A DNA stretch of 28,796 nucleotides from an uncultured Dialister sp. GTDB lineage: Bacteria > Bacillota > Negativicutes > Veillonellales > Dialisteraceae. Each line of letters begins with the position of its first letter. Position 1 is the first letter of the stretch. Below the pieces are notes generated by a model, which worked only from the letters and a program-made list of their open reading frames with translations, made no database searches and had not been told where the DNA came from. Position numbers and translations under genes: made by a program. Location of the stretch: positions 1 to 28,796 of the forward strand of contig CAKPQG010000027.1 of NCBI GenBank assembly GCA_934178345.1, written 5' to 3'. Below are positions 1 through 8,297 of the stretch, piece by piece.

Positions 1-60
1 GCGGATAGGGTGACTATGGCATGAAAGACAGCTGGGATAAGGTTTCCCGGTCACTCCTAT
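1..60. repeat. Truncated copy of dispersed intergenic repeat at the window edge
   Basis: Bases 1-43 resemble 25919-25961: both start with GCGGATAGGG and later share ATGAAAGAC followed by a GCTG. The copy is cut off by the left window edge. I see no coding signal in 1-130. Confidence 0.5.
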
Positions 61-130
61 GAGAGCTGCAAGTCCCCCGCAGCAAATGGAACGCGAAAAT
101 GAGATGATCGTTATTTCACATCCCCTGCTA

Positions 131-913
131 TTAAATAGCGGGGAAACAAATCACCCGTTTGGCTTCTTTGACATAAACCATTTTTACAGGGATCTTATAC
201 ATGTCAGAGAGATGCATTTCATTGATCACCTCTTTTGTTTTACCACAAAGAAGTTGATGATGAATGAGAAGTCCCGTATGATCTCCCAGATACAGGGCAT
301 GGTCAGGCATATGGGTGGTGAGAATCACCGCTATGCCTCTTTCTGCTAATTTTTCTATCATTTGTATGCCCCGGTATTGATTCCCATAGTCGAGATGATT
401 CGTAGGTTCATCCATGACGATCATATCTGGCTGCTGCAGAATGGCACGCGCAATGACTGCCTGCCGTTGCTGCCCGCCGGAGAGCGTATTGAAAGGTTGA
501 TCCCTTCTATCATAAATCCCCATCTCTGCCATAATAGTGTCTGCTCTGTCTTCATATTCTTTAGAAGGAGATTGGAATAAACCCAAATGAGGGGCACACC
601 CCAAAAGCACATAATCTTTTAGAGCGAAAGAGTAGGCAGTATCCTGCATCTGGGGTACATAACCGATATGGCTGGTAAAATCACTCCCTGCCTCGAAGGC
701 ATCATATCGATTCCCTTCTTCATCTTCAAAGAACACACTGCCTGTCTCAGGATGCAGGAAACCAATGATGCTCCGAAGCAAAGTGGACTTGCCCGCTCCA
801 TTGGCCCCTAGAATGGAAAATATTTCTCCTTTCTTTACCGTAAAAGAAACATTTTCCCATAAATGCTGTCCTTTCCGATACCCAAAGGACAAATTCTTCA
901 CTTCCAGTTTCAT
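131..913 (-). CDS. ABC transporter ATP-binding protein, FecE/BtuD-like (metal-complex or cobalamin uptake)
   Basis: Cytoplasmic ATPase that would power import through the adjacent FecCD-type permease. The 260-residue protein has every ABC landmark: Walker A GANGAGKST at about 37-45, Q-loop Gln88, signature LSGGQ at 144-148, Walker B MIVMDE at 164-169 and switch His201. Length is normal for the iron-siderophore/B12/heme ATPase family. Its ATG overlaps the permease stop by 4 bp (ATGA), so the two are translationally coupled. It is the last gene of the operon running from 4668. The substrate cannot be read from the sequence. The stop codon lies inside an inverted repeat (122-143) that could act as a weak terminator, but no U-rich tail follows it. 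Confidence 0.93.
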   Translation of the reverse strand: MKLEVKNLSFGYRKGQHLWENVSFTVKKGEIFSILGANGAGKSTLLRSIIGFLHPETGSVFFEDEEGNRYDAFEAGSDFTSHIGYVPQMQDTAYSFALKDYVLLGCAPHLGLFQSPSKEYEDRADTIMAEMGIYDRRDQPFNTLSGGQQRQAVIARAILQQPDMIVMDEPTNHLDYGNQYRGIQMIEKLAERGIAVILTTHMPDHALYLGDHTGLLIHHQLLCGKTKEVINEMHLSDMYKIPVKMVYVKEAKRVICFPAI

Positions 914-1932
914 GATAACTTCATCCTCTGCCGTACCAACAAATAGAAATAGAAAGGCGCACCTACCAGGCCGGTCAAAATACTGAGTGGAATTTCTGCA
1001 TCCATTGCTACCCTGGATAAGGTATCAATAAAAAGAAGAAATAAGGCACCAAGTACCATGGCAATGGGTAATAACTTGCGATTATCCGGTCCTACCATCA
1101 TGCGAGAAAAGTGAGGAATGACCAATCCTACCCAGCCAATGGTCCCGCTGATACAAACCGAGCAGGCTGTCAGAATGGTAGCACAAAGAATCACTGCATA
1201 CCTGAGGAATCCGTTGTGTTTCCCTAACATATGATTCTCTTCTTCGGATAAAGTCAGAATATTCATCCGCCAGCGAATAAGCATCATAAAAATCATGCAA
1301 AGTAAGATCGGCACCCCACTGGATAACAAATTCGTCCAAACCACAGAAACAAGTGACCCCAGCTGCCAATATGTAATAGCAGGCAATTGGGTATCGCTAT
1401 CTGCCAGGTACTTTATAATGCCCAAAAGAGAACCCGTGAGACCACTCACAATAATGCCGGAAAGCACCAGCATAACAATAGAATTTTTCCCTATGATGCG
1501 TGGAATTGACACCGCCAGGAAAACAGCTAAAAGGCCCCCGGCAAAAGCTCCACTCTGAACTCCTACCTGGGAGAATCCCAGGAGAATGCACAAGGAAGCC
1601 CCAACACAAGCACCGGATGACACCCCCAGCATATCCGGTGCCACTAGAGGATTTTTAAATACGCTCTGGTAAGATGCCCCGGATAAAGACAAAGCGGCTC
1701 CAATCATCATAGCAGCTAAAGCACGGGGGAGACGGAGTGTATAAATAACACTGCTGGCCTGATTCGACCAATCCTGTACCATGGGATGCAGAGGAGCCAG
1801 GATAATTTTCACCACATGAACAGGGGAAATATAATATCTCCCCACACTGATACTGCACACCGCCATCATCAGCAAGGCTAAAATCAGCAGCATCAGGAGA
1901 AAATGAAACTTTCCCTCCGTAATCGTTTTCAT
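910..1932 (-). CDS. FecCD-family ABC transporter permease
   Basis: Integral membrane permease of the iron-siderophore/cobalamin/heme import class (FecCD, BtuC-like). The 340-residue protein is strongly hydrophobic, with an estimated nine to ten membrane segments beginning at about residue 8. The stretch around LRLPRALAAMMIGAALSLSG is typical of the family N-terminal half. An in-frame GTG lies 18 bp upstream (1950), but AAGGAG ends 5 bp before the ATG at 1932, so 1932 is chosen. A single permease gene next to a single ATPase gene implies a homodimeric channel. It follows the binding-protein gene after a 50-bp gap. Function class is secure; substrate is unknown. Confidence 0.92.
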   Translation of the reverse strand: MKTITEGKFHFLLMLLILALLMMAVCSISVGRYYISPVHVVKIILAPLHPMVQDWSNQASSVIYTLRLPRALAAMMIGAALSLSGASYQSVFKNPLVAPDMLGVSSGACVGASLCILLGFSQVGVQSGAFAGGLLAVFLAVSIPRIIGKNSIVMLVLSGIIVSGLTGSLLGIIKYLADSDTQLPAITYWQLGSLVSVVWTNLLSSGVPILLCMIFMMLIRWRMNILTLSEEENHMLGKHNGFLRYAVILCATILTACSVCISGTIGWVGLVIPHFSRMMVGPDNRKLLPIAMVLGALFLLFIDTLSRVAMDAEIPLSILTGLVGAPFYFYLLVRQRMKLS

Positions 1933-1982
1933 AGAATCTCCTTTAAACACCTATCATTCACCAGACGCTGTTTTGATTCTCT

Positions 1983-3059
1983 TTATCTGCAAAGATTCAT
2001 AGCCAGATCTTCATCAGACAAATCATAATGCATGAAATCTTTATAAAATGCCCTGGTATCTTTTCTCACATCGATATCTTTGAAAATGCCGGGCTGTAAG
2101 AGGGTAGCCAGCCATTTCATCATGAGCGGTGTCTCTACCCCCGGTGCATCCCAGCGGTATATGCCCATCGGTACTTTATATACGTGGTGATTCTGAACTG
2201 CCTTCACGGTACTCCAATCCTGTCCAGGAATTCTATTTTCATATAAATCGTCCGGAATAAAGGTATCAAAATTACTCAGAAGAATAATATCTGGATTGAT
2301 GCGATACACTTCTTCCATTGAAATATCTTTGTTGCTGTCTGAGTTTGCTTCCTGCTCAAATGGATTGGCACCACCGCCAATTTGAATGGCTTCGTGAATA
2401 AAATTATTATTGCCTTGGAGACGCAGCTTGCTGTTTTTCAAAAACAGAATCGTTGGTTTATCTGCTTTTTCTACCTCTGCCTTGTGAGCTGTGATTTCAC
2501 TATACGCATGATCATAGTACGCATTGAGCTGTTTGGCCCGATCCTCTTTTCCAAGCATCTGCCCAACAATGAGGAAGCTTTTTTTCAGGGTATCTACACT
2601 ATCATTATTGATCATGACAGTAGGAATCCCGATTTGTTTCAGCTTATCGGCATCTTTTTCTTGATAATACCAAAGCACAGCGCTGTCGATGCCTGCATTC
2701 GCTAAACTTTCCGCTTGGATAGAAAAATCCTGTCCAATCATTTTGGCATCCAGTTGACCAAAGTGACTGTCCATTTTTTCCAGGAAGTGTCCTTTATACG
2801 CTGACATAGCTCCTGGATGAATGGCCCCCAATCGATCGGCATTCCCATCCAGGGCATATACCACGGAAGCCCATGGAAGCGGTACAACAGCCATTTTCTT
2901 CACTGCTGGCATTTCTACCTGTCTCCCTGTAATGTCCGTAATGGTGACCGTCTTTGCCGGTGTCGCAGGCTGCTGATTCTCCGTACTTCCACACCCGCCA
3001 AAAACAGCAATCGCTCCTGCTAAAGCTGCAAAAAGTATAGCTTTCTGTATGTATCTCAT
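1983..3059 (-). CDS. ABC transporter substrate-binding lipoprotein (PeriplBP_2/TroA-like)
   Basis: Extracytoplasmic binding protein for the adjacent FecCD-type importer. The 358-residue product starts with a lipoprotein signal peptide: charged MRYIQK, a hydrophobic stretch, then FGGC with the lipidated Cys at residue 23. The mature N-terminus contains TDITGRQVEMP, typical of the entry to the PeriplBP_2 fold, and the rest matches a two-lobed, long-helix-linked layout. AAAGGAG lies just upstream of the ATG. The family binds siderophores, heme, B12 and in some cases molybdate or tungstate; no feature here picks one. It sits between the nitrogenase-like gene (67-bp gap) and the permease. Confidence 0.9.
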   Translation of the reverse strand: MRYIQKAILFAALAGAIAVFGGCGSTENQQPATPAKTVTITDITGRQVEMPAVKKMAVVPLPWASVVYALDGNADRLGAIHPGAMSAYKGHFLEKMDSHFGQLDAKMIGQDFSIQAESLANAGIDSAVLWYYQEKDADKLKQIGIPTVMINNDSVDTLKKSFLIVGQMLGKEDRAKQLNAYYDHAYSEITAHKAEVEKADKPTILFLKNSKLRLQGNNNFIHEAIQIGGGANPFEQEANSDSNKDISMEEVYRINPDIILLSNFDTFIPDDLYENRIPGQDWSTVKAVQNHHVYKVPMGIYRWDAPGVETPLMMKWLATLLQPGIFKDIDVRKDTRAFYKDFMHYDLSDEDLAMNLCR

Positions 3060-3126
3060 CGATATTCTCCTTTAACTCATATAGAAAATAAGCCAACAGC
3101 TCAGAAAACGCTTAATTTTAAAGCCA

Positions 3127-4668
3127 CTAACGACTAAACCCTGTTCTTCCTGAAATCAACCCCCAAGGCATAGAGACAGTTTTCTTTCCACTAAAGAAAG
3201 GAAATAACCACGGATCACAATAGACAACATCTGCCCAATCTCGTTCTTTTACTAAATCAGACATATTTCGCAAAATATGGAAAGTCTCTCCGCCAGGAGC
3301 ACTTCGGATGAGCTTTTCCGATTCTTTCGACCAAGCCATGGAAGACAATCGAATCTGGGCATAGCCTTCGTGCCAAAGTGCATGAGCCGCTCCCATAATC
3401 TGCACCGGTTCTCCTATAAAAAGGATATGTTCCTCATACTTTTTAGGAATGTCCATCCGATGAATCTGTAATTTCCGTTCGCCTTTTCCGTCCCGCAAAA
3501 GTTCCTGCACCTGCTTCTTCCATGTGGACCAGGCATGATCTCCCAATGGGCGAGATATGATAATGGGGGTTTGTAACCTTTCCTGCATCCACCTTGCGGC
3601 AGCAATCCCAGCGGCAGATACGACCCAATTCAGGGCAGGAACGTTTCTTGTCGCCTGATGTCCGTCAAAAATCACTTCATATCCAAGTTGCCGCAAGAAA
3701 GAAAGTCCCTCTTCGAGGTCTGTCATATGACCCGCTAAAAGCGGACTGTACCCCAAAATCTGCACCACTTTCTTCTTCTCTTTTAAAAGCCAATTGGCCT
3801 TACATCTGACCTGCTGCAATTCCGCCTGACTGACCCCATAGAGAGCGTCATGAAATCCATCCGCTTCCCAATTCACCGCCTGGTAGTCTTTCTCGCAAAG
3901 GCTATCTGCCACACTCTCGCCATCCATGCCTATAAATGATGGTACGGCCGTGCCAATGAAGGAAACTCCGGAAAGCTTTGTTTGTTTCAACAAAGCATCT
4001 GTCTGCTTTTTCATCGTATCTTCCATGCCAAAGACGAAATCACGGGTCACTACAGTCGGGTAGTACACGTGCTTCTGGTCTTCTGTCATATCACAATCAC
4101 TCATGCAGCTGCGACACCCTGCTGGTGTAACCAGTACATTCGCCCATCCATGACGCCGCATCCAATCAGAAATTCCGGCTCCATCAGATACTGGTGGCGG
4201 TAGTTGGCTTGATGATGGATCGATCGTACCAGTTTCTTTAGGAAAAGTACGCAAAAAGGTATCCGCATCCACCCGTTCTTTTTCTTCTTTCCCCAAAGGT
4301 CCCCGGTAAAAACATTTGACTAACACCCCCGTCTCCTTATATAATTGTTCTTCCAAATCATGGAAATCCAGTCGTACTAAAATATCCAGGCAGGATAAGT
4401 AAAAAACGACCACCTGAACACCAGGCACAAGAGCGGCCTTTCTTAAGGCTTCTCGGATCATATCTTCAGCACTCCCCAGAATATAATCCGAATTTGTCAA
4501 ACTGACATAACGAAATTGATGCAAAGTCCCCATTTCTTTCGCTAAGATATATGACTCCCGAATACAGGGAATGGAACCTGCCGCTACCACCATGACATCT
4601 TTACGCTTCCAAAATCTCGTCATGGCAATTTCTGCTTTAGAGCGCTTTTCAGCTTGAATCGTCTTCAA
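3127..4668 (-). CDS. Nitrogenase component 1-like oxidoreductase (lone NifD/NifK/NifE/NifN homologue)
   Basis: Member of the nitrogenase component 1 fold, inferred from motif layout. Residues 56-95 read SLTNSDYILGSAEDM, then a helix, then VVVFYLSC. This matches the family block that leads to a conserved cluster-ligand Cys, here Cys93. Other cysteines are at 35, 119, 185, 188, 192, 258, 289 and 484. The C-x2-C-x3-C group at 185-192 (GCRSCMSDC) could bind a cluster or metal. The start is a TTG at 4668 because AAAGGAG ends 5 bp upstream; the next ATG is residue 16. The 513-residue length fits one full subunit. No second component 1 subunit and no NifH-like reductase are in the window, so nitrogen fixation is not implied. 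It is the first gene of a unit with an importer, so a cofactor or substrate delivered by that importer is the likely target. Confidence 0.8.
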   Translation of the reverse strand: MKTIQAEKRSKAEIAMTRFWKRKDVMVVAAGSIPCIRESYILAKEMGTLHQFRYVSLTNSDYILGSAEDMIREALRKAALVPGVQVVVFYLSCLDILVRLDFHDLEEQLYKETGVLVKCFYRGPLGKEEKERVDADTFLRTFPKETGTIDPSSSQLPPPVSDGAGISDWMRRHGWANVLVTPAGCRSCMSDCDMTEDQKHVYYPTVVTRDFVFGMEDTMKKQTDALLKQTKLSGVSFIGTAVPSFIGMDGESVADSLCEKDYQAVNWEADGFHDALYGVSQAELQQVRCKANWLLKEKKKVVQILGYSPLLAGHMTDLEEGLSFLRQLGYEVIFDGHQATRNVPALNWVVSAAGIAAARWMQERLQTPIIISRPLGDHAWSTWKKQVQELLRDGKGERKLQIHRMDIPKKYEEHILFIGEPVQIMGAAHALWHEGYAQIRLSSMAWSKESEKLIRSAPGGETFHILRNMSDLVKERDWADVVYCDPWLFPFFSGKKTVSMPWGLISGRTGFSR

Positions 4669-4710
4669 AGTAACTCCTTTCCGTTCATTTTATTTTTCTG
4701 CTTTAATTAT

Positions 4711-4732
4711 CCCACATATCACCCACATATCA
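4711..4732 (-). promoter_or_regulatory. Exact tandem 11-bp repeat, candidate operator
   Basis: CCCACATATCA occurs twice head to tail (4711-4721 and 4722-4732, plus-strand reading) with no mismatch. It starts about 9 bp downstream of the predicted -10 box of the nitrogenase-like operon, near the expected transcription start. This is a usual place for a repressor site or a regulatory leader. The binding factor is unknown; LysR proteins more often use a dyad. Confidence 0.45.
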
Positions 4733-4740
4733 CTTATACT

Positions 4741-4769
4741 ATTTTAATGAAAAAGTTTCGTGCTATCAA
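4741..4769 (-). promoter_or_regulatory. Predicted promoter of the nitrogenase-like/ABC operon
   Basis: On the minus strand TTGATA (4769-4764) and TAAAAT (4746-4741) are separated by 17 bp. Each matches the sigma-70/A consensus at 5 of 6 positions. The start would be near 4733, leaving a leader of about 65 nt before the TTG at 4668. A 10-bp palindrome GAATTAATTC lies just upstream, near 4785-4794, and could be an activator site. Confidence 0.5.
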
Positions 4770-4860
4770 ATTGAAGAATTGAAAGAATTAATTCAAAATA
4801 ATTGAATAATGGTTAAAGACTGATCTTGAATCATTGTAATCTGAGCCATTTTACATTCAA

Positions 4861-5751
4861 TCAAAGACAATGTCCTTTTAATATGTCCAGAAACATTTTG
4901 ATCGCAGGGCTGATCCACTTATTTTTCCGATAACCATAAGCGGAAGAAATGGGATCTGCCTTCATATCCGTTTCCAGTTCCACCAGCTCCCCTGTTTGAA
5001 GTTCCTTCTCCACCACAAATTTGGGCAAATAACAAATCCCCACATCATTCTTTGCCAAATTAATAATCGTCTGGGTACTGCGGATTTCAATCATATTTCC
5101 TAAATGAATATCTTTCTCTTCCAAATAGGCATTAAATTTTCGTCCCAGAGATCCCGGCATTGGCTGTACAATGGCAGATACCAGGGGAAAATCTTGATGG
5201 GGTGTAACAAAATCACTATAAGTTCGTTTCATCCGAGGTGAACCAAAGAGAACCAGTGGATAGGTTCCCCCTTTCTCCCACACCAGGCTGTCATCCACCT
5301 CCTGTTCATTCAAGTAAAAGACCCCTATATCGATCTGGTCATCTTTTAATGCCTCCTGCACATTTCGACTATTCATAGATCGTAAGTACAGATGAACTCT
5401 AGGAGCCCGCTGATGGAAAACTTTTAAAATCTGCGGAAAACGAAAGCATAAAAGCGATTCCGGTGCTCCCAGTCGAAGCGTTCCTTTACACTCTGTCAAG
5501 TCGGACTGAAAATTTTTCATCTTATCCAGTGCAGATAAAACTTCTTCTACATAAGGAACAAACTCTTCTCCCGCCTTTGTCAGCACCATGCGCCGTCCCA
5601 CTTTTTCAAAGAGCATGGTATCCAGCTCCTTTTCAAGCTGATCCATATGAAAGGTAATGGTCGATTGGGTATAAGATAACTTTCTAGCTGCCCCAGAAAA
5701 ACTCCCCTCACGTACAATCTCCTTAAAAGTTTGTAAATACCGCAAATCCAT
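4861..5751 (-). CDS. LysR-family transcriptional regulator
   Basis: DNA-binding regulator of 296 residues. The N-terminus (MDLRYLQTFKEIVREGSFSG and following) is the classic LysR winged helix-turn-helix with SYTQSTITFHMDQLE as recognition region. The remainder is the effector-binding domain, with LRLGAPES at its start. An in-frame codon 54 bp upstream extends the frame, but GGAGG sits 6-7 bp before the ATG at 5751 and the family starts with M-[DE]-L-R-Y, so 5751 is used. It is co-oriented with, and 192 bp upstream of, the nitrogenase-like gene, so it probably controls that operon. Two Fur-like boxes precede it. The inducer is unknown. Confidence 0.92.
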   Translation of the reverse strand: MDLRYLQTFKEIVREGSFSGAARKLSYTQSTITFHMDQLEKELDTMLFEKVGRRMVLTKAGEEFVPYVEEVLSALDKMKNFQSDLTECKGTLRLGAPESLLCFRFPQILKVFHQRAPRVHLYLRSMNSRNVQEALKDDQIDIGVFYLNEQEVDDSLVWEKGGTYPLVLFGSPRMKRTYSDFVTPHQDFPLVSAIVQPMPGSLGRKFNAYLEEKDIHLGNMIEIRSTQTIINLAKNDVGICYLPKFVVEKELQTGELVELETDMKADPISSAYGYRKNKWISPAIKMFLDILKGHCL

Positions 5752-5775
5752 AAGTTTCCTCCGCCTCTTATAAAG

Positions 5776-5788
5776 AATGATATTCATT
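5776..5788. promoter_or_regulatory. Fur-box-like site, proximal
   Basis: AATGATATTCATT is an inverted repeat (AATGA, 3 bp, TCATT) that matches 12 of 13 bases of the core of the classical Fur site (AATGATAATCATT). It lies 24 bp upstream of the LysR start codon. No Fur protein is in the window, so iron control is inferred. Confidence 0.45.
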
Positions 5789-5822
5789 TTAATCAATTGT
5801 ATCACATTTGCTGTAATTATCT

Positions 5823-5835
5823 AATGATAAACATT
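5823..5835. promoter_or_regulatory. Fur-box-like site, distal
   Basis: AATGATAAACATT matches the Fur core at 12 of 13 bases and lies 47 bp (start to start) from the proximal site. Two near-matches in one 130-bp leader are more persuasive than one, although the region is AT-rich. Confidence 0.4.
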
Positions 5836-5877
5836 CAACCAACCGCTGCAGTTCAGAACTAACAAAACCTTTCAAGT

Positions 5878-5914
5878 AAAAAGACCTCCATGCAAATCGC
5901 ATGGAGATCTTTTT
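5878..5914 (-). terminator. Intrinsic terminator of hom-thrB (works in both directions)
   Basis: Arms of 16 bp (5878-5893 and 5899-5914) pair with one mismatch around a 5-nt loop. The core CTCCATGC/GCATGGAG is flanked by A-tracts and T-tracts, so a U-run follows the hairpin on either strand. It lies about 50 bp after the thrB stop codon. Confidence 0.85.
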
Positions 5915-5965
5915 GTGGATTCAAGGGAAACGAGGCGCTTTGTATTTTTTGCGCCTTTTATGGTA

Positions 5966-6892
5966 TTACACGGCCATGATGCCATTCTGATCGAAATCAA
6001 GCACGAGGTAGCGCGCCGTCATCTTCGCGGAGCGGAATCCGTCGACCATGGCTTCACCGACCATGTGCGCTTTATCCGCCGGAGCGAAGGCGATGATGGT
6101 CGGGCCGGAGCCGCTGATGGTCGCGCCGTAGGCACCGGAATACATGGCATTTGCAATGACCTGACGGGAGCCTGGAATGAGATCCAGACGGTATGGGACG
6201 TGGATGCAGTCATCGAGGCCAAATTTCAAATACTCCGGCTTCTGATACATGAAAGCAGCCATCAGGAAGGAGACGGCACCAATGTTATGCACGGCATCGC
6301 TTCTGCTGTATGTCTTCGGAAGCACGGCTCTGGCTTTTTCCGTATGCAGCTCGAAGTCCGGGATCGTGACGACTGCTTTCCAGTGGGACGGGATGTCGAT
6401 GCTTTCCGCTGTGACATGTCCATCCTTCAGAAGCGCCATGCAGAAACCGCCCAAGATCGCGGGCGCTGCATTGTCGGGATGGCCTTCCATCTCCGCGGTG
6501 ATATTCAGGATTTCTTTCCGGTCGAAAGGTTCCCCCATCAGCAGATTTGCAAGGAATACGCCGGAAGCAAGTGCCGCCGAGCTGCTGCCGAGGCCTCTGG
6601 CAAAGGGGATACGGTTGATGAGGTACATGCTGCCGCCGGGGATCTTTTCCCCTGCCTTTTGGGCCGTTTCCGCCATCGCCTGAATGATCATGTTATCCAT
6701 TCCGGAAGGGATCTGGTCTGCGCCTTCCCCTTCTGCGCGGATCACGGTATCCTTGAGCTCTCGTCCTTCCTCGGGAACGAACTGGACGACATTGTAAAGG
6801 CCGAGCGACATGCCGAGGGTGTCAAAGCCGCTTCCGATATTCGCCGTGGTAGCCGGTACACGGACGATGTATGTCTTATTCTCTGTCATCAT
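5966..6892 (-). CDS. thrB: Homoserine kinase
   Basis: Phosphorylates homoserine to O-phosphohomoserine in threonine synthesis. The 308-residue protein is a GHMP kinase: TTANIGSGFDTLG near residue 15-27 is the N-terminal substrate region, PFARGLGSSSAALASG at 96-111 is the ATP-binding loop, and SGSGPTIIAF near the C-terminus is the third GHMP motif. Length is normal. Its ATG lies inside the last codons of hom (17-bp overlap) with GAGGG about 6 bp upstream. The pair is clearly one operon ending at the terminator at 5878-5914. Threonine synthase (thrC) is not in the window. Confidence 0.96.
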   Translation of the reverse strand: MMTENKTYIVRVPATTANIGSGFDTLGMSLGLYNVVQFVPEEGRELKDTVIRAEGEGADQIPSGMDNMIIQAMAETAQKAGEKIPGGSMYLINRIPFARGLGSSSAALASGVFLANLLMGEPFDRKEILNITAEMEGHPDNAAPAILGGFCMALLKDGHVTAESIDIPSHWKAVVTIPDFELHTEKARAVLPKTYSRSDAVHNIGAVSFLMAAFMYQKPEYLKFGLDDCIHVPYRLDLIPGSRQVIANAMYSGAYGATISGSGPTIIAFAPADKAHMVGEAMVDGFRSAKMTARYLVLDFDQNGIMAV

Positions 6893-8177
6893 TCATGACC
6901 CTCACAATATTCGCGACCTGGCGCATGCAGGGCAAGACCTGCAGGGCTTTTTCGACTTGAATGATATTTTCGCGAGGTGTATCCTGCGTGATGATCATCA
7001 GTTCCGCTGCGTCCTCGAAGCGGCTCTTCTGCACGACTTCTTTGATGCTGATGTCATGGTCGGCATACGCAGAAGCGATCTGGGAGAGGACGCCCGTCAC
7101 ATCGTCGACGATCAAGCGGAAGTAGTAGGAGTTCTTCAGCTTCAGGGAAGAGTAGAATGGGATGCGCTTGGTTTCCGTCAGCATCATACCGGTGCCGGTG
7201 GAACCATTCATGATGTGTTTCGCGGTAGAAATCACATCTGCCATGACAGCACTGGCCGTCGGAAGAGAGCCGGCACCGCGTCCATAGAACATGACGTCAT
7301 CTACGATGTTGCCGGTGACATAGATCGCATTGTAAGAGCCTTTGACGGAAGCGAGCGGATGAGTGCGCGGTACGAAGGCTGGATAGACATTGAGCGCGAT
7401 ACCATTTTCCTGACGGGTGCCGACGGCGAGCAGTTTGATGGCATAGCCCATTTCGCTCGCATACTGCACGTCCTTCTGGGAAATCTTCTCGATGCCTTCG
7501 ACAAGGACGTCATCAAATGTGACATTCGCACGGAAACCGATGGAGGCGAGGATCGCCAGCTTTCTCGCTGCGTCATAGCCGCAGACGTCATTGGTCGGGT
7601 CAGCTTCGGCAAAGCCCTTCTTCTGCGCCACACGAAGGGCATCCGAGTAGCTGACGCCTTCTTCGTCCATACTGGAAAGGATGAAATTCGTCGTCCCGTT
7701 CACGATACCGACGATGCTTTCGATTTCATTCGCAGCCAGGGAATCGTGCAGCGGGCGAAGGATCGGGATGCCGCCCCCGACACTGGCTTCGCAGGAGAAA
7801 TTCACATGATTCTCCATCGCAGTATGCATGATTTCCGGTCCAAAGAGGGCTACGACATCTTTATTGGCGCTGACGACGCTCATTTTGTGATTGAGCGCTT
7901 CGAAGATATACTCCTTGGCCGGATGGATGCCTCCCATGACTTCGACCACGATGCCGATATCGGGATCGGCCATGATTTCTTCAAAAGAAGAGGTCAAATG
8001 GACCCCTTTGAGCAGAGGCACATCTTTGTACTTGTCTGGATGACGCACCAGTACATGGGTGATTTCCAACTGACAGCCCAGCTGTTCTGCCATCATCTGG
8101 CTGTTTCTTTTGATGGTTTCAGCGACGCCGCTTCCGACGGTGCCGAAGCCAAGGAGTGCAATATTGATTGTTTTCAT
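6876..8177 (-). CDS. hom: Homoserine dehydrogenase with C-terminal ACT domain
   Basis: Reduces aspartate semialdehyde to homoserine at the branch to threonine and methionine. The 433-residue protein starts with the nucleotide-binding loop GFGTVGSG at 10-17. CEASVGGGIPILRPL and NGTTNFILSSMD are homoserine dehydrogenase catalytic-domain signatures. The C-terminus from about 355 (YYFRLIVDDVTGVLSQIASA) is an ACT domain, expected to sense threonine. It is monofunctional, with no aspartokinase fusion. GGAGGAG precedes the ATG. The 120-bp leader between this gene and the ACT-domain gene contains a small CACC-AGT-GGTG dyad but no clear attenuator. Confidence 0.96.
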   Translation of the reverse strand: MKTINIALLGFGTVGSGVAETIKRNSQMMAEQLGCQLEITHVLVRHPDKYKDVPLLKGVHLTSSFEEIMADPDIGIVVEVMGGIHPAKEYIFEALNHKMSVVSANKDVVALFGPEIMHTAMENHVNFSCEASVGGGIPILRPLHDSLAANEIESIVGIVNGTTNFILSSMDEEGVSYSDALRVAQKKGFAEADPTNDVCGYDAARKLAILASIGFRANVTFDDVLVEGIEKISQKDVQYASEMGYAIKLLAVGTRQENGIALNVYPAFVPRTHPLASVKGSYNAIYVTGNIVDDVMFYGRGAGSLPTASAVMADVISTAKHIMNGSTGTGMMLTETKRIPFYSSLKLKNSYYFRLIVDDVTGVLSQIASAYADHDISIKEVVQKSRFEDAAELMIITQDTPRENIIQVEKALQVLPCMRQVANIVRVMNDDRE

Positions 8178-8297
8178 AAAATCTCCTCCTGATCAAGGAT
8201 GCATTGAAAACTGGGGAATGAGGGGCGTCTCATGGATTGCGTTTTTGCGTTCTGCCCAAAACACAATACCAATCACCAGTGGTGACAACTTTCTCCC

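Noticed and set aside
59..349. 96-codon plus-strand frame at the left end
   Set aside because: Runs antisense to the ABC ATPase gene, whose motifs are complete.
3127..4668. Nitrogen fixation gene (nifD/nifK)
   Set aside because: Only one subunit, no nifH, and the cysteine pattern is not that of a full P-cluster; only the general fold is claimed.
6810..8192. 460-codon plus-strand frame opposite hom and thrB
   Set aside because: Shadow of the real genes on the other strand; the product is rich in His, Asp and Arg as expected from the complement of GC-ending codons.
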